Shown in pieces: positions 8,503-17,885 of a stretch of DNA of 64,000 nt (the stretch's first letter is position 1; every line of letters begins with the position of its first letter). The stretch is from CBDVBE01 sp964543525 (GTDB lineage: Bacteria; Fibrobacterota; Chitinivibrionia; Chitinivibrionales; JANQEN01). Both the position numbers and the translations under genes were made by a program. The stretch lies in contig CAZIYW010000011.1 in assembly GCA_964543525.1 (NCBI GenBank), positions 1 to 64,000 of the forward strand, written 5' to 3'. Under the pieces are notes generated by a model. That model had not been told where the DNA came from and made no database searches. It saw only the letters and a program-made list of their open reading frames with translations.

Positions 8503-9705
8503 TCATCTGCAATGAACAACGATTTGTTCTCTATGACTTCCTTTTGTAAAAAACAGATACTCCTCTCCCCCGTCACCAAGCTTCAACATCTCTTTAATCT
8601 CCTCCGGGGCTAATGGAAAATCACGGCGGGCAATGTTTGCTTTTATAATGTTTTTCTCTTTGAGGTACTGTTTGACTTTTTTCCGCTGCCAGGGAATAAC
8701 GGTGACTACTTCAAAAATTCTTCCGGGGAAATCAATAACGCATCGTTCGGAGGTCATATAATCTATGGTATTGTTAACAAAGGGAATGCAGAACTCTTCG
8801 GCAACTCTTTCACTGCATCGAGATTTTATTATAGCTGGATCCGGGTCGTAAAAATAGCGGCCAATGGTGTTCGAGCAGATTCGCGATAATTTTTCATCAC
8901 CCTTTCGTTCAACTTCCACTTCAACGGCGCCGTCCGCTGCAAGCATAACCACTTTTACCAACGGTGACCGGGACGATGCTTTCCGGTTCAGCAGAAAAAG
9001 TATCTCCCTGCATTCACCTTCGACGGATACGACTACGGTTGTGTACAATCCGGGAAGCTGCATTTCCGCTTCGGACATTTCAAAAGCGGGTGAGGCCTTT
9101 ATACAAATATTGGGTGCTTTTTTATAAAACAGTTCGATATACCCGGTAATATCCGGCTCACACCTGGAAAAACCGACGTAACGCCCCCGGGTATCACGCC
9201 GCGAAGGGTCACTATAGATCCAATCAAACGAGTTGTCCGGGTATTGAGATAAAATGGTAATACAATCTCCGGTATGTACGGTTATATTGGTTTTTTTCAG
9301 AGTCTTTATATTTTCCGAGAACAGACCGGCAAGTATGGGATTTTTTTCACAATACACAACCTTATCGAATAGTGTCGAGAGAAAGAAGGTGTCAATACCG
9401 AGCCCTCCGGTGCAGTCAAAGAGCCGCTGCCCCTGCATAAGCGTGGTTTTATAACGGGCTGTGGCTTCTGAAGAGGACTGTTCAAGCGCCACCCGTTCGT
9501 AAAGGATCTCCTTTTTTGAAAGTAAAGGTAATTTTTTCACGGCCTTTTTATAGCAGGCAATCTGTTCAGCAACAGCACGGACAGGCAGGTTTGATTTTTC
9601 GGAATAGTGCAGCGCAAATTCCGACGGGTCATCATCGATATGCGCTTTTAGGAGGGCTCTGGTCCGGTTGTCATTTATAAATTTATGCAACTCTTCTTTA
9701 TTCAT
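8503..9705 (-). CDS. Class I SAM-dependent methyltransferase with THUMP-like C-terminal domain
   Basis: A 400-residue protein of a family common in Bacteroidota and relatives. The N-terminal third is helical. The SAM-binding Rossmann core begins at about residue 90 with LFDCTGGLGIDTFFLS (motif I) and VVYCEKNP (motif II). WIYSDPSRRDTRGRY carries the DPSRRD signature, comparable to the (D/N)PPY motif of base methyltransferases. The C-terminal about 80 residues resemble the THUMP-like domain annotated in this family, which suggests an RNA substrate. The exact modification is unknown. It stands alone on the minus strand and is probably monocistronic. Confidence 0.75.
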   Translation of the reverse strand: MNKEELHKFINDNRTRALLKAHIDDDPSEFALHYSEKSNLPVRAVAEQIACYKKAVKKLPLLSKKEILYERVALEQSSSEATARYKTTLMQGQRLFDCTGGLGIDTFFLSTLFDKVVYCEKNPILAGLFSENIKTLKKTNITVHTGDCITILSQYPDNSFDWIYSDPSRRDTRGRYVGFSRCEPDITGYIELFYKKAPNICIKASPAFEMSEAEMQLPGLYTTVVVSVEGECREILFLLNRKASSRSPLVKVVMLAADGAVEVEVERKGDEKLSRICSNTIGRYFYDPDPAIIKSRCSERVAEEFCIPFVNNTIDYMTSERCVIDFPGRIFEVVTVIPWQRKKVKQYLKEKNIIKANIARRDFPLAPEEIKEMLKLGDGGEEYLFFTKGSHREQIVVHCR

Positions 9706-10055
9706 ATAATTCGTCTGATATGAGAAATAATCCAGGAATATATGGCATGCCGATATATCTGTTTCTTCGTATGCTTAAAAAATATTATCAGGCATATCAT
9801 TTATTAAGAAAACATTTCATTTTGCCACATCGGTTCTTTACCGTCATTATTTTCTGCTCCGCCGCAAGAGAGCGGCTGCGACTTAAGCGCATAACATAAA
9901 TATTTTATATACATAAATACCTTTAAGCACGATTAGGCGCTATTGTGCCATTTAATACAATTAAAATCAATTGATTACAAAATGATTACTCATTTAAAAA
10001 TAATTATATTTACTAATTTTGCTTAAATTTTATAAGCATTTTTTTAAAAAAAGTG
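9706..10055. other. AT-rich intergenic region between divergent genes
   Basis: This stretch separates the methyltransferase from the lipoprotein genes, and transcription leaves it in both directions. I see no coding sequence, tRNA or repeat. A short GC-rich inverted repeat (GCCGC/GCGGC) lies near 9870. The remainder is strongly AT-rich, as expected of a shared promoter region. Confidence 0.5.
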
Positions 10056-10084
10056 TTGCGCGAATCAAAAAAATGTGTTATACT
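10056..10084 (+). promoter_or_regulatory. Putative sigma-70 promoter for the 10166 lipoprotein
   Basis: TTGCGC at 10056-10061 and TATACT at 10079-10084 are separated by 17 bases, in an AT-rich region about 80 bases upstream of the lipoprotein start. Spacing and the -10 box fit the sigma-70 consensus well. Confidence 0.5.
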
Positions 10085-10165
10085 ACATAACAGGAATCAG
10101 GAAGAAAGTATGGAATGGGCAAATATATCAATTAAACATTTTTCTTCAATCTTACAGGAGGCCTT

Positions 10166-10918
10166 ATGAAATCCTCAATCTTCATGTGCCTGGCAGCTTT
10201 GCCGCTTATCGCTCTTACCGGCTGTAATTTCAGCCCGCTGCAGACGGAAAACGACGATCCACAGATCACGGTGGAGGACGGCAATGCCGGTAGTGCATCC
10301 CTGGAATTGCAGGACATGGGCGATGCGGCCATGGAACTCTGGAATGGTACCCGTGAAAGCATGCAGGATACAATCAATATCGATATCACTATTATTCCCT
10401 GGAAATATAACGCAACGGTTGAAGGCTGGGTTCGTGAAGCCAAAGGGACCCTCGACGGCGGAGAAGTCACCCGGTACGACACCCTCTGGTTCTATGACGC
10501 CTCCGGCGCCGCCCAGATGATTCCGTCAATGGCAACCACTGCAAGCTACCGCCATGTCCGTTCGGTAAACGGTACCTATAACAACACATTCACCTATCGC
10601 TACGAGATGAATGTCGTTCTCGAAAAAGGCGCAACCGATACGGTGTTTGTGTTCAACGGTACTATTAACGGCGAATTCAACGGCGAATCGGTGGATAACA
10701 CAGTCATATCAAATGTAAAGCGGAAGCTCATTCACCTGCCGTTCAGATGGCTTGCTTTTCCGCATGAAGGCACCATTGCAATAGACCGCCCGTTTAAAAC
10801 CGTGTACATAGAATTCGGCGGTGCGCAGACAGCCAAGGTGACCGTCACCCGTAAATCCGACGGGAAAACATGGGTCTATACCATAAACATAGTCACCGGC
10901 AGAGCGGTAATTGGCTAA
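10166..10918 (+). CDS. Hypothetical lipoprotein
   Basis: A 250-residue exported lipoprotein. The N-terminus is a signal peptide with lipobox ALTGC (Cys20). A strong ribosome binding site (AGGAGG) precedes the ATG. The mature part is beta-rich, with many Thr/Tyr strands, and has no recognised domain. Its C-terminus repeats short strand-turn units (KVTVTRKSDGKTWVY). Its own sigma-70-like promoter lies upstream, and a long hairpin at 10939-10982 follows the stop, so it is probably transcribed alone. Neighbouring genes encode a TIGR02147 protein and a second lipoprotein, so the three may be a functional group; the role is unknown. Confidence 0.7.
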   Translation: MKSSIFMCLAALPLIALTGCNFSPLQTENDDPQITVEDGNAGSASLELQDMGDAAMELWNGTRESMQDTINIDITIIPWKYNATVEGWVREAKGTLDGGEVTRYDTLWFYDASGAAQMIPSMATTASYRHVRSVNGTYNNTFTYRYEMNVVLEKGATDTVFVFNGTINGEFNGESVDNTVISNVKRKLIHLPFRWLAFPHEGTIAIDRPFKTVYIEFGGAQTAKVTVTRKSDGKTWVYTINIVTGRAVIG

Positions 10919-10938
10919 TAGGTTGATACAGTATACAA

Positions 10939-10982
10939 GAGAGAATCGATAGAATTGCCCCTTCCCTTCTATCGGTTCTCTC
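10939..10982 (+). terminator. Long hairpin downstream of the lipoprotein gene
   Basis: GAGAGAATCGATAG and CTATCGGTTCTCTC form a 14-bp stem with one G-U pair and a 16-base loop, starting 20 bases after the stop codon. No T-run follows, so it may act as an mRNA-stabilising or weak termination hairpin rather than a classical intrinsic terminator. Confidence 0.5.
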
Positions 10983-11201
10983 ATTATCAGGATTAAAAGG
11001 TAAGGCTGTTATGTACAATACACGGCAAGCGTTTATCCGGAAGACAGGAGCAATATCACCGGGATACCTGTTTCCGGCTGCCGATGATACATAAAAGTTG
11101 TATAAAAGAACAAGGTATTTGAAAATGACGGAAATGTATTTTATGCGTAGGATTGTTATATACACGAATGAAGCTGCATCTTTCTCTGTGGAGTTCCGGA
11201 C

Positions 11202-12023
11202 ATGATATCGATATTCGACTATCAGAATTATCGTTTGTTCCTGATAGACTTTCTTAATGACAAAAAGCAGCATGAAAAGGGCTTTTCCCAGCGGGACATC
11301 CTGAAAAAGATGGGGATAAGCTCCAGTGGTTTTCTTGCCAATGTCCTCTCGGGAAGGAATAACCTCACCACCACTCAGATAGCGCTGTTAGCCAGGGTAC
11401 TGAAATTCAAAAAAAGTGAAACCGCCTATTTTGAAGCTTTGGTTCTTTTCACTCAAGCAAAGACCCTTGATGAAAAAAATCTGTATTACTCCCGGATGGT
11501 AAAGCTGCATAAATCGAAATTTAAAAGTCTGAAGTCAAACCAGCTCAGTCTTTTTGCCAAATGGTACTATGCCGTCATTCGTGAGCTTATCTATTTCTAT
11601 ACGTTCAAAGATGACTACAAAGAGCTGGCAAAAATGGTTGAACCGCCGATTTCACCAAAAGAAGCAAAGGAAGCTATTCACGAGCTGGAAAAAATCGGCC
11701 TCATTTACAGAGGGAAAGACGGCGTCTACCGCCAGAAAAGCGGAATTGTCACAACGGGCGACGAAGTGCGCTCCTTTCATGTCGCCAATTTCATCATGGA
11801 AACACTCAGACACGCCGAACGGGCTATGGATACGGTCCCACCGCAGGAGCGGGATATGTCCGTACTGACACTGAAATTATCGGAAGCGACTATGAAACAA
11901 ATGAAAACAGAGATTCAGATGTTCAGAAAAAAACTGCTGCGCATGGCTGAATCGGATACAAATCAGAACCGGGTCTTCCAATGCAATATCAACTTCTTTC
12001 CTGCGACCAAGAGGGAGGAATAA
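11202..12023 (+). CDS. TIGR02147-family protein
   Basis: A 273-residue cytoplasmic protein matching the TIGR02147 family, first described as an expanded family in Fibrobacter. The N-terminal signature is visible: IFDYQNYRLFLIDFLND, then FSQRDILKKMGISSSGFLANVLSGRNNLT, a helix-turn-helix-like segment. Later blocks include KFKSLKSNQLSLFAKWYYAVIREL and ITTGDEVRSF-like text with a helical C-terminus. Family function is unproven; the HTH-like N-terminus suggests DNA binding. Its stop is 1 base before the ATG of the next lipoprotein gene, so the two are coupled. The pairing of these proteins with lipoproteins is discussed under findings. Confidence 0.8.
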   Translation: MISIFDYQNYRLFLIDFLNDKKQHEKGFSQRDILKKMGISSSGFLANVLSGRNNLTTTQIALLARVLKFKKSETAYFEALVLFTQAKTLDEKNLYYSRMVKLHKSKFKSLKSNQLSLFAKWYYAVIRELIYFYTFKDDYKELAKMVEPPISPKEAKEAIHELEKIGLIYRGKDGVYRQKSGIVTTGDEVRSFHVANFIMETLRHAERAMDTVPPQERDMSVLTLKLSEATMKQMKTEIQMFRKKLLRMAESDTNQNRVFQCNINFFPATKREE

Positions 12024-12024
12024 T

Positions 12025-13350
12025 ATGGCCATGGCATTGCATTCAATAAAAAAGAAACGTTCAAACAGCTTGTGGTGTCTCCCCCTTATACTGCCTGGTA
12101 TACTGGCACTATTTACCGGCTGCTCTCTGCCGGTTGCCGACAGTGAAGCGGGAAATCCAACGGTAATATCCGCCAATACACTGATACAATTACCATCGGC
12201 ACTTACCAAAGATTCGCCTCCTGTCACAGGATCCTCCCCCCGACAGAGCAACAACGATCTTGCCGTTATTATCTATGAATCGGTACGGTATCAAAATTAC
12301 TTCGTCAATGAACTGGTGAACGGAAGCGATCAGAGCATTAAAACGTTTCTGGAAGAAGATATCCGGCGGCTGCCCTGGCCCTATATCAAGGAGCACGGAG
12401 TATTACTCTACGACTCCGCCTCATTTCATTTTGAGGCCACATTCGACAAAACGCTGGAATTGTCCCATCAGGTAACTATCAAATTCAATGATCCCGTTTT
12501 CGGGTATATGATAAAAACAGCGTTTAGCGGCAACGCGGAAAATCCCAAAGGGTGGATCTATTATTTCACCGACTATACCGGTGATTTCAGAACCGATTCA
12601 CTCGAAATGCTGGTCTTATTTGAAAAAACCGATACCTCGAGGCAACTTGATATTGAAATCGATCAGAAATTACTGATCCCGTCAGAAGATCTCGCTCAGT
12701 CCTTCAGCTATTCGTGGTACCAGAACGACGGCGTTATACACCTCTCAGGTATAAGTTACCATCCGTATCTCGACAGTATTCTCAAGGACACCGTCGGCTA
12801 CTGTTACACATACAGGGCAGTAGCGGACAGCAGCAAGAATCTTGCGATAGTCAACCTCGGTCTGCCCCCGGCATCGTACCCGGATACCGCCTTTCTCTTT
12901 ACGACCTACGGCATTGCGAACGCTTACGGTAATTATTTTATTAACTACAGTATCCCCATGCTCGACGATACCGGTAAAATGCTCCTCGCCACCTCGGTAA
13001 AAGACACGCTTACCCTGCTGCAGATTCTGGTAAAAATTGCTGTTGATCCCACTTTTACCCTCCATGACCCTTCGGAAGCCGACAGCCTGACCATTGCCGA
13101 TCTCATTCTCTACCTTGAAATCAACAAGGGTATCTTGGAACAAATTGATGAAGCGAATAAAAAGCAGTATATCGGACTGCTCTGGATCCTGAAACTAACC
13201 CAACCGGTTTATTTTAATGCAAACGGGTATGCCGGAAACGGAGAAACCGTTCCATCGGGATTTACAGACCTTGCTGCAATACCCTGTAACCGGCCAAAAT
13301 TCATCCCCACGGCGATAAAAGATCTCCAGATTGTGATACCCCAACAATAA
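12025..13350 (+). CDS. Hypothetical lipoprotein paired with the TIGR02147 protein
   Basis: A 441-residue lipoprotein. The N-terminus is basic (KKKR), then a hydrophobic stretch ending in lipobox LFTGC (Cys33), followed by SEAGNP just after the Cys. The mature part is beta-rich up to about residue 330, then has a helical region (LTIADLILYLEINKGILEQI). No known domain is recognised. It starts 1 base after the TIGR02147 stop and is translated with it. An in-frame ATG two codons in would also serve as the start. The function is unknown; localisation to the envelope is well supported. Confidence 0.7.
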   Translation: MAMALHSIKKKRSNSLWCLPLILPGILALFTGCSLPVADSEAGNPTVISANTLIQLPSALTKDSPPVTGSSPRQSNNDLAVIIYESVRYQNYFVNELVNGSDQSIKTFLEEDIRRLPWPYIKEHGVLLYDSASFHFEATFDKTLELSHQVTIKFNDPVFGYMIKTAFSGNAENPKGWIYYFTDYTGDFRTDSLEMLVLFEKTDTSRQLDIEIDQKLLIPSEDLAQSFSYSWYQNDGVIHLSGISYHPYLDSILKDTVGYCYTYRAVADSSKNLAIVNLGLPPASYPDTAFLFTTYGIANAYGNYFINYSIPMLDDTGKMLLATSVKDTLTLLQILVKIAVDPTFTLHDPSEADSLTIADLILYLEINKGILEQIDEANKKQYIGLLWILKLTQPVYFNANGYAGNGETVPSGFTDLAAIPCNRPKFIPTAIKDLQIVIPQQ

Positions 13351-13640
13351 TACCGATGAACCAATCGTATAATTGTCAGGTGGTTTACGGTCGAAATGAC
13401 AAAAAAAGGACTTTGCGGACGGACATCCGTTAGTCTGAATAACATACGAGAACTAATAGACATTTCAGTCGCACTGAATATATATTGATTTTCATACCGT
13501 TTAACCACATATCATCTAACTGGGTATCTGAAAATATCTATATCCCACAAATCATCAAAGGATGCTTCTCAGCAAGTAATGTCTATATTTCACAAATACC
13601 GAAAGACACAATTCCATTCAATGAAAGGTTCTGATCCTCA

Positions 13641-14957
13641 ATGAAAATTCGTCTGATTTACCCGAAATTCAAGAAATTTCTCGAGGATCATCCCGGATTA
13701 CAGCAGAAGTTAAAAGAGTATCTGGTTGGTGATTATACGATGCCGCCCTCACTTGCACTCCCCATTCTTGCCGCCATTACCCCTGCCGATATTGAAGTGA
13801 ACCTGACAGACGACAATGTGGGCCAGTCGATTGATTATGATGAACGGGTTGACCTGGTGGCAATCAGCTGTTTTACCCCGCAGGCACAACGGGCGTATGC
13901 AATTGCTGACGAATACCGGAAACGGGGAACCCGGGTCGTACTGGGGGGAATACACCCTACATTCAAACCCGATGAAGCACTGCTTCATGCAGATGCGGTG
14001 TGTATCGGTGAAGGTGAGCCACTCTGGCCGCATATTCTTGAGGATGCAAAAGACAATCGGCTGAAAAAAGTTTACAAAACAGAAAAAGAGTATAATCTGT
14101 CGGCATTTCCCATTCCCAAACGTGAAATTTTTCCCGACGAGATATACAAATGGGATGCCCACCTTGTGCTGACCATGCGTGGCTGTCCGGCACGATGCTC
14201 CGGCTGCCCTATCCCGGAAAAAGAGGGACACCGGTTCCGATTCAGACCTGTTGACAACATTATCGATGACATCACCCATATGCCCTATCGTGAATTCTAC
14301 TTTACAGACGACACGGTCATGCTGCCGGGAAAACGGAATCAAAAATTCCTGCTGAATATTATGAAGCGGACGGGCGAACTTAATGCAAAGATTTTCCTTG
14401 CCTCAACGATGATGATGGTGCATGATTATAATTTCTATGCCGCTCTGAAAAAAGGCGGCGCCTCTTCCATGTATACCGTCTTCGGTTTCGACAGAGTATC
14501 CAAAAAACTTTTCAGTGACGAATGCACCCGGGAAGAATGGCAGAAAAGTGTGGATCTGGTCCGCATGATTGAAGATAACGGTATCCACTTTTTCGCGTCA
14601 TACGGTATTGGTTTCGATGATCAGAACCGTAAGGTAGTTGACAGAATCCTGAAATTCTCAGAAGAAGCGAAAATAGACCTGGCAGAGTTTTTTATCAACA
14701 CGCCTTTTCCAGGGACCCCTTTCGGGTTGAAAGCGGAAAAAGAGAAACGGATACTGCATCGAAACTATGATTTGTGGAATCATGCTAATGTTGTATTTAA
14801 ACCGATACAGTGGACCATTGACGAACTCATGGATGATTTCTATTCCCTCTGGAACACCTTCTTCGACACAATAAAACCTGAAGATACCATTCGAACATTC
14901 AGTGTTAATAACGATGTGGAAGCGGCACCCTGTCAACAAATAGCAACGTCCCTATAA
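13641..14957 (+). CDS. B12-binding domain radical SAM protein
   Basis: A 438-residue radical SAM enzyme. Residues about 30-150 resemble an N-terminal cobalamin-binding domain (MPPSLALPILAAITP, ISCFTPQAQRAYAIADEYRK, VLGGIHPTF, IGEGEPLWP), though I do not see the DxHxxG cobalamin-ligand motif. The radical SAM core follows, with the 4Fe-4S motif CPARCSGC (Cys182, 186, 189, CxxxCxxC). YFTDDTVMLP, with further conserved blocks, matches family members annotated as lipid- or cofactor-modifying enzymes. The substrate cannot be deduced. It is followed after 230 bases by the NagB-PIG-L fusion, in the same direction. Confidence 0.85.
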   Translation: MKIRLIYPKFKKFLEDHPGLQQKLKEYLVGDYTMPPSLALPILAAITPADIEVNLTDDNVGQSIDYDERVDLVAISCFTPQAQRAYAIADEYRKRGTRVVLGGIHPTFKPDEALLHADAVCIGEGEPLWPHILEDAKDNRLKKVYKTEKEYNLSAFPIPKREIFPDEIYKWDAHLVLTMRGCPARCSGCPIPEKEGHRFRFRPVDNIIDDITHMPYREFYFTDDTVMLPGKRNQKFLLNIMKRTGELNAKIFLASTMMMVHDYNFYAALKKGGASSMYTVFGFDRVSKKLFSDECTREEWQKSVDLVRMIEDNGIHFFASYGIGFDDQNRKVVDRILKFSEEAKIDLAEFFINTPFPGTPFGLKAEKEKRILHRNYDLWNHANVVFKPIQWTIDELMDDFYSLWNTFFDTIKPEDTIRTFSVNNDVEAAPCQQIATSL

Positions 14958-15037
14958 ACACGCCACCGTTTCCTGCTTGGATTTTTAAGCGGAAATATTA
15001 AAAAGTATAACCAGAGAGCGCTTTCTTATTTTATAAT

Positions 15038-15150
15038 TAGGTGTTGTCCGAAAAGTCCCTGATGTGTCATTTCGCCCCCACCTTACCGGGGAGAACTCTT
15101 TCTTGTAACGCGTGTTGGACTTCTCCTCACGCCATTTGTCGAAATGACAT
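15038..15150. repeat. Repeat with TGTCCGAAAA end and internal inverted repeat
   Basis: TAGGTGTTGTCCGAAAA at 15038-15054 resembles the terminal inverted repeat of the 185-bp element at 47558-47742. Shortly after lies a perfect 10-bp inverted repeat, TGTCATTTCG at 15065-15074 and CGAAATGACA at 15140-15149. The element occupies the non-coding space before the NagB-PIG-L start and is probably a degraded copy of a small repeat family. Confidence 0.4.
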
Positions 15151-15187
15151 CACCGGTTTTCATGCAGTACATTCATGCAGGCTGAAT

Positions 15188-17533
15188 ATGAAACAAAGCA
15201 GCGTTGAAAAATACTTTCTGAAAAGTGCATCCCTTCCCTTTTTAGACAAACAGTTTGAAAGAATCCCCGTCCTGACGGTAAATAACTATATCACCCTCGC
15301 ACAACTAACCGCCTTGCGGTTTATCGAGTGGGTGTATGAAAATCCGGAGGGAGTGGTATCGTTACCGGCAGGGAATTCGCCCCGGCATTTCATAAAGTGG
15401 CTCTATTATTATCTGGAGAACTGGGATACGGAGCGGAAAAAGAACGGCATTCTTCCCGCTGCGGGTATCACGGCAAAACAGCCGCCTTCGTTCAAAGGAC
15501 TCCACTTCGTCCAGATGGATGAATTTTTCCCCATTGCTCCTGACCACGAACGCTCCTTTCATAATTTTGTAAAAAAATGGTATATTGAAGGCCTCGGGTT
15601 CGATATACAAAAAGCAATTCTTTTCAATACCTCAACCGCGACGCTCTTCACTGACGGCGGTACCCGCCAATCGTTACGGGTTGACGATATATTCCCCGAC
15701 GGTACCATTGATTTAAGTCTGCGGAAAAAACTGCCCGCTGATGAACGGGGACGACTGCAAAAAAAAATAATCCGACACTTTGATCAGGTCTGTGAGGATT
15801 TTGAAGCAAGTATACGTGCATTAGGCGGCATTGGATTCTTCCTGAGTGGTATCGGTCCCGACGGCCATATTGCACATAACACCTTCGGATCAAGCCATCA
15901 TTCCTCGACGCGGTTAACCACGATGAACTACCAGACAATGGCTGTGGCTGCCCGCGATCTCGGCGGCATTGAAGAGGTGCGTAAAAAGGCAGTCGTCACT
16001 ATCGGGCTGGAAACCATCACGTTTAATCCCGCCTGTGTGGCAATTATATTTGCGGCCGGGGAAGAGAATGCCGAAATTATCGCCCGGGCGGTTGAAAGTA
16101 CACCAGAGATAACCTCACCGGCAAGCGCCCTGCAGAAACTTAAAAACTCACGCTTTTATCTGACCGAAGGCGCCGCCTCTAAATTGACGGAACGTAGATT
16201 TAAGAAACTGCTCAATGCAAAAACCGTAACCGGGACTGAAATAGACAGGCTCATTATTGACGGCGCGTTTATCTCGGAGACAAAGCTGACCGCTCTGAAA
16301 AGAACCGGATTGTCAAACGAACGTACAGAACCCCGGCACTGGCAAATAGCACGACAACTCAGCAAAAAATCATTACAGAAAGCCGCGGAATCAACGTATA
16401 ATGCAATCATCGAGAAAATCCGTCGGGGACTGGATATACCCAAACCGCAACGGTTTCTCCATACCGGCCCTCACCATGACGATATTGAACTTGCCTACTT
16501 CCCGCTCGTACACCATCTTGTCAGATCGCCAAAGAACCTCAATTATTTCTGCTACATGACCAGCGGGTTTACCTCCGTTACCAATACCTTTGTTACTGAA
16601 AAACTGGCCACCCTTATACGGGTGATAAAAAGTGGTAAACTGTATAATGCCGTTTCGAAGAATGAGCTCTTTACCATGGAGCGAAGAGAGATAGAGATAC
16701 ACGGCTACCTGAATGCCATTGCACAGCAAAACACTTACAGCGCAGGTCTATATACCGCCATGCGGCTCTGCCGGCACTGTGCCGAGCTGTTGCAGACCGA
16801 TTCCGATTATACCATCCTGGCATACGCTGAAGAGCAGCTTGAGCTGTTGCAGCGGCATACTCCCGGCAGCACCATTCCGGAGACAATAACACAGATTAAA
16901 TCCTGGATCCGCCAATGGGAAGCGGAACTCGTCTGGGCACATTTCGGACTGGATATCCGTGATATTTACCATCTTCAGTTAAAATTCTACAGTGACGCCA
17001 TGTTTCCCAGGGAACTTCATTTTGAGCGTGATGTCAAGCCTATTGTCGACCTGCTTATGAAAATCAAACCGACAACCGTTACCCTTGCCGTTGATCCTGA
17101 AGGGAGCGGCCCCGACACCCACTATAAAACCCTTCTGGCACTGCGAAAAGCGCTGCAATCATACATCAATGAATATGATAAAGAGATTCCCCGAATCTGG
17201 GGATACCGCAATGTCTGGTCAAGCTTTCATCCCGCTGAAGCGACCATGATAGTGCCGGTATCGCTCAACTCATTTGCGGTGCTGCATAATATGTTCAACA
17301 CCTGTTTCCTCAGTCAGAAATCGGCATCATTTCCCAGCAGTAAACTTGACGGAACGTTCAGCGAGCTCGCGCAAAAAATCTGGGTACAGCAATTCAATGA
17401 TTTGACACGACTACTCGGAAAAAGTGTATTCTATAACGATGACCATCCAATGATGCGCCGGGCCTACGGTGCCATATACTTCAAGGATATGAGCTACGAA
17501 GAGTTTATGGACGAGACCCGGGAGATGAAGTAA
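15188..17533 (+). CDS. Glucosamine-6-phosphate deaminase-like (NagB) fused to PIG-L-type deacetylase
   Basis: A 781-residue two-domain protein. The N-terminal half is NagB-like: VVSLPAGNSPRHFIKWLYYYL for the phosphate-binding loop, HFVQMDEFFPI with the catalytic aspartate, and GIGPDGHIAHNTF with the catalytic histidine. The C-terminal half is PIG-L-like, with FLHTGPHHDDIELAY holding the PHxDD zinc motif of N-acetylglucosamine deacetylases. ATG at 15188 is preferred over in-frame starts to 15041 because the upstream stretch is a repeat. Such fusions are known in Bacteroidota-like genomes. It should act on an amino-sugar substrate in the cytoplasm; coupling deacetylation to deamination would make sense but is untested. 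Confidence 0.8.
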   Translation: MKQSSVEKYFLKSASLPFLDKQFERIPVLTVNNYITLAQLTALRFIEWVYENPEGVVSLPAGNSPRHFIKWLYYYLENWDTERKKNGILPAAGITAKQPPSFKGLHFVQMDEFFPIAPDHERSFHNFVKKWYIEGLGFDIQKAILFNTSTATLFTDGGTRQSLRVDDIFPDGTIDLSLRKKLPADERGRLQKKIIRHFDQVCEDFEASIRALGGIGFFLSGIGPDGHIAHNTFGSSHHSSTRLTTMNYQTMAVAARDLGGIEEVRKKAVVTIGLETITFNPACVAIIFAAGEENAEIIARAVESTPEITSPASALQKLKNSRFYLTEGAASKLTERRFKKLLNAKTVTGTEIDRLIIDGAFISETKLTALKRTGLSNERTEPRHWQIARQLSKKSLQKAAESTYNAIIEKIRRGLDIPKPQRFLHTGPHHDDIELAYFPLVHHLVRSPKNLNYFCYMTSGFTSVTNTFVTEKLATLIRVIKSGKLYNAVSKNELFTMERREIEIHGYLNAIAQQNTYSAGLYTAMRLCRHCAELLQTDSDYTILAYAEEQLELLQRHTPGSTIPETITQIKSWIRQWEAELVWAHFGLDIRDIYHLQLKFYSDAMFPRELHFERDVKPIVDLLMKIKPTTVTLAVDPEGSGPDTHYKTLLALRKALQSYINEYDKEIPRIWGYRNVWSSFHPAEATMIVPVSLNSFAVLHNMFNTCFLSQKSASFPSSKLDGTFSELAQKIWVQQFNDLTRLLGKSVFYNDDHPMMRRAYGAIYFKDMSYEEFMDETREMK

Positions 17534-17885
17534 AAAGCTGGGTATTGGAGTGGTGGATTGATTGAGTAATAAAGCTTACCTCGCTACTTCTTTTTCGCCG
17601 TTTGTCTCGATACAACCTCTTGAGATATCCGGTAAGCAGGTGGTATATACGTGTAGCTTACAACAGAATAAATTAAACAACAACTCAAATCAATATATTC
17701 ACGACCTTTTCGTAGTACTATTAGAGGTAAGTCATTGATTTCCTGGTAAATAATTTCAAAATAATCAAAAAAAAAAGAAATATGCTGGCATTGAGTAAAG
17801 AAAATGGTTAATTTTAGAGTGAAGATGTATTGTGATTGTATGCTATTTCCTATATGTGCCAGTATTATAAGGGGGTGAGAAGAAC
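17534..17885. other. Intergenic region upstream of the receiver-domain gene
   Basis: About 350 bases with no convincing gene. GGAGTGGTGGATTGATTGAG near 17548 resembles the repeat units between the tRNAs at 19026. A minus-strand reading frame here overlaps the start of the receiver gene and has no recognisable protein, so I leave it out. Confidence 0.4.

Noticed and set aside
15041..15187. Longer N-terminus for the NagB-PIG-L fusion
   Set aside because: The upstream codons lie in a repeat with TGTCCGAAAA and a 10-bp inverted repeat, and they read as low-quality protein; 15188 is the better start.
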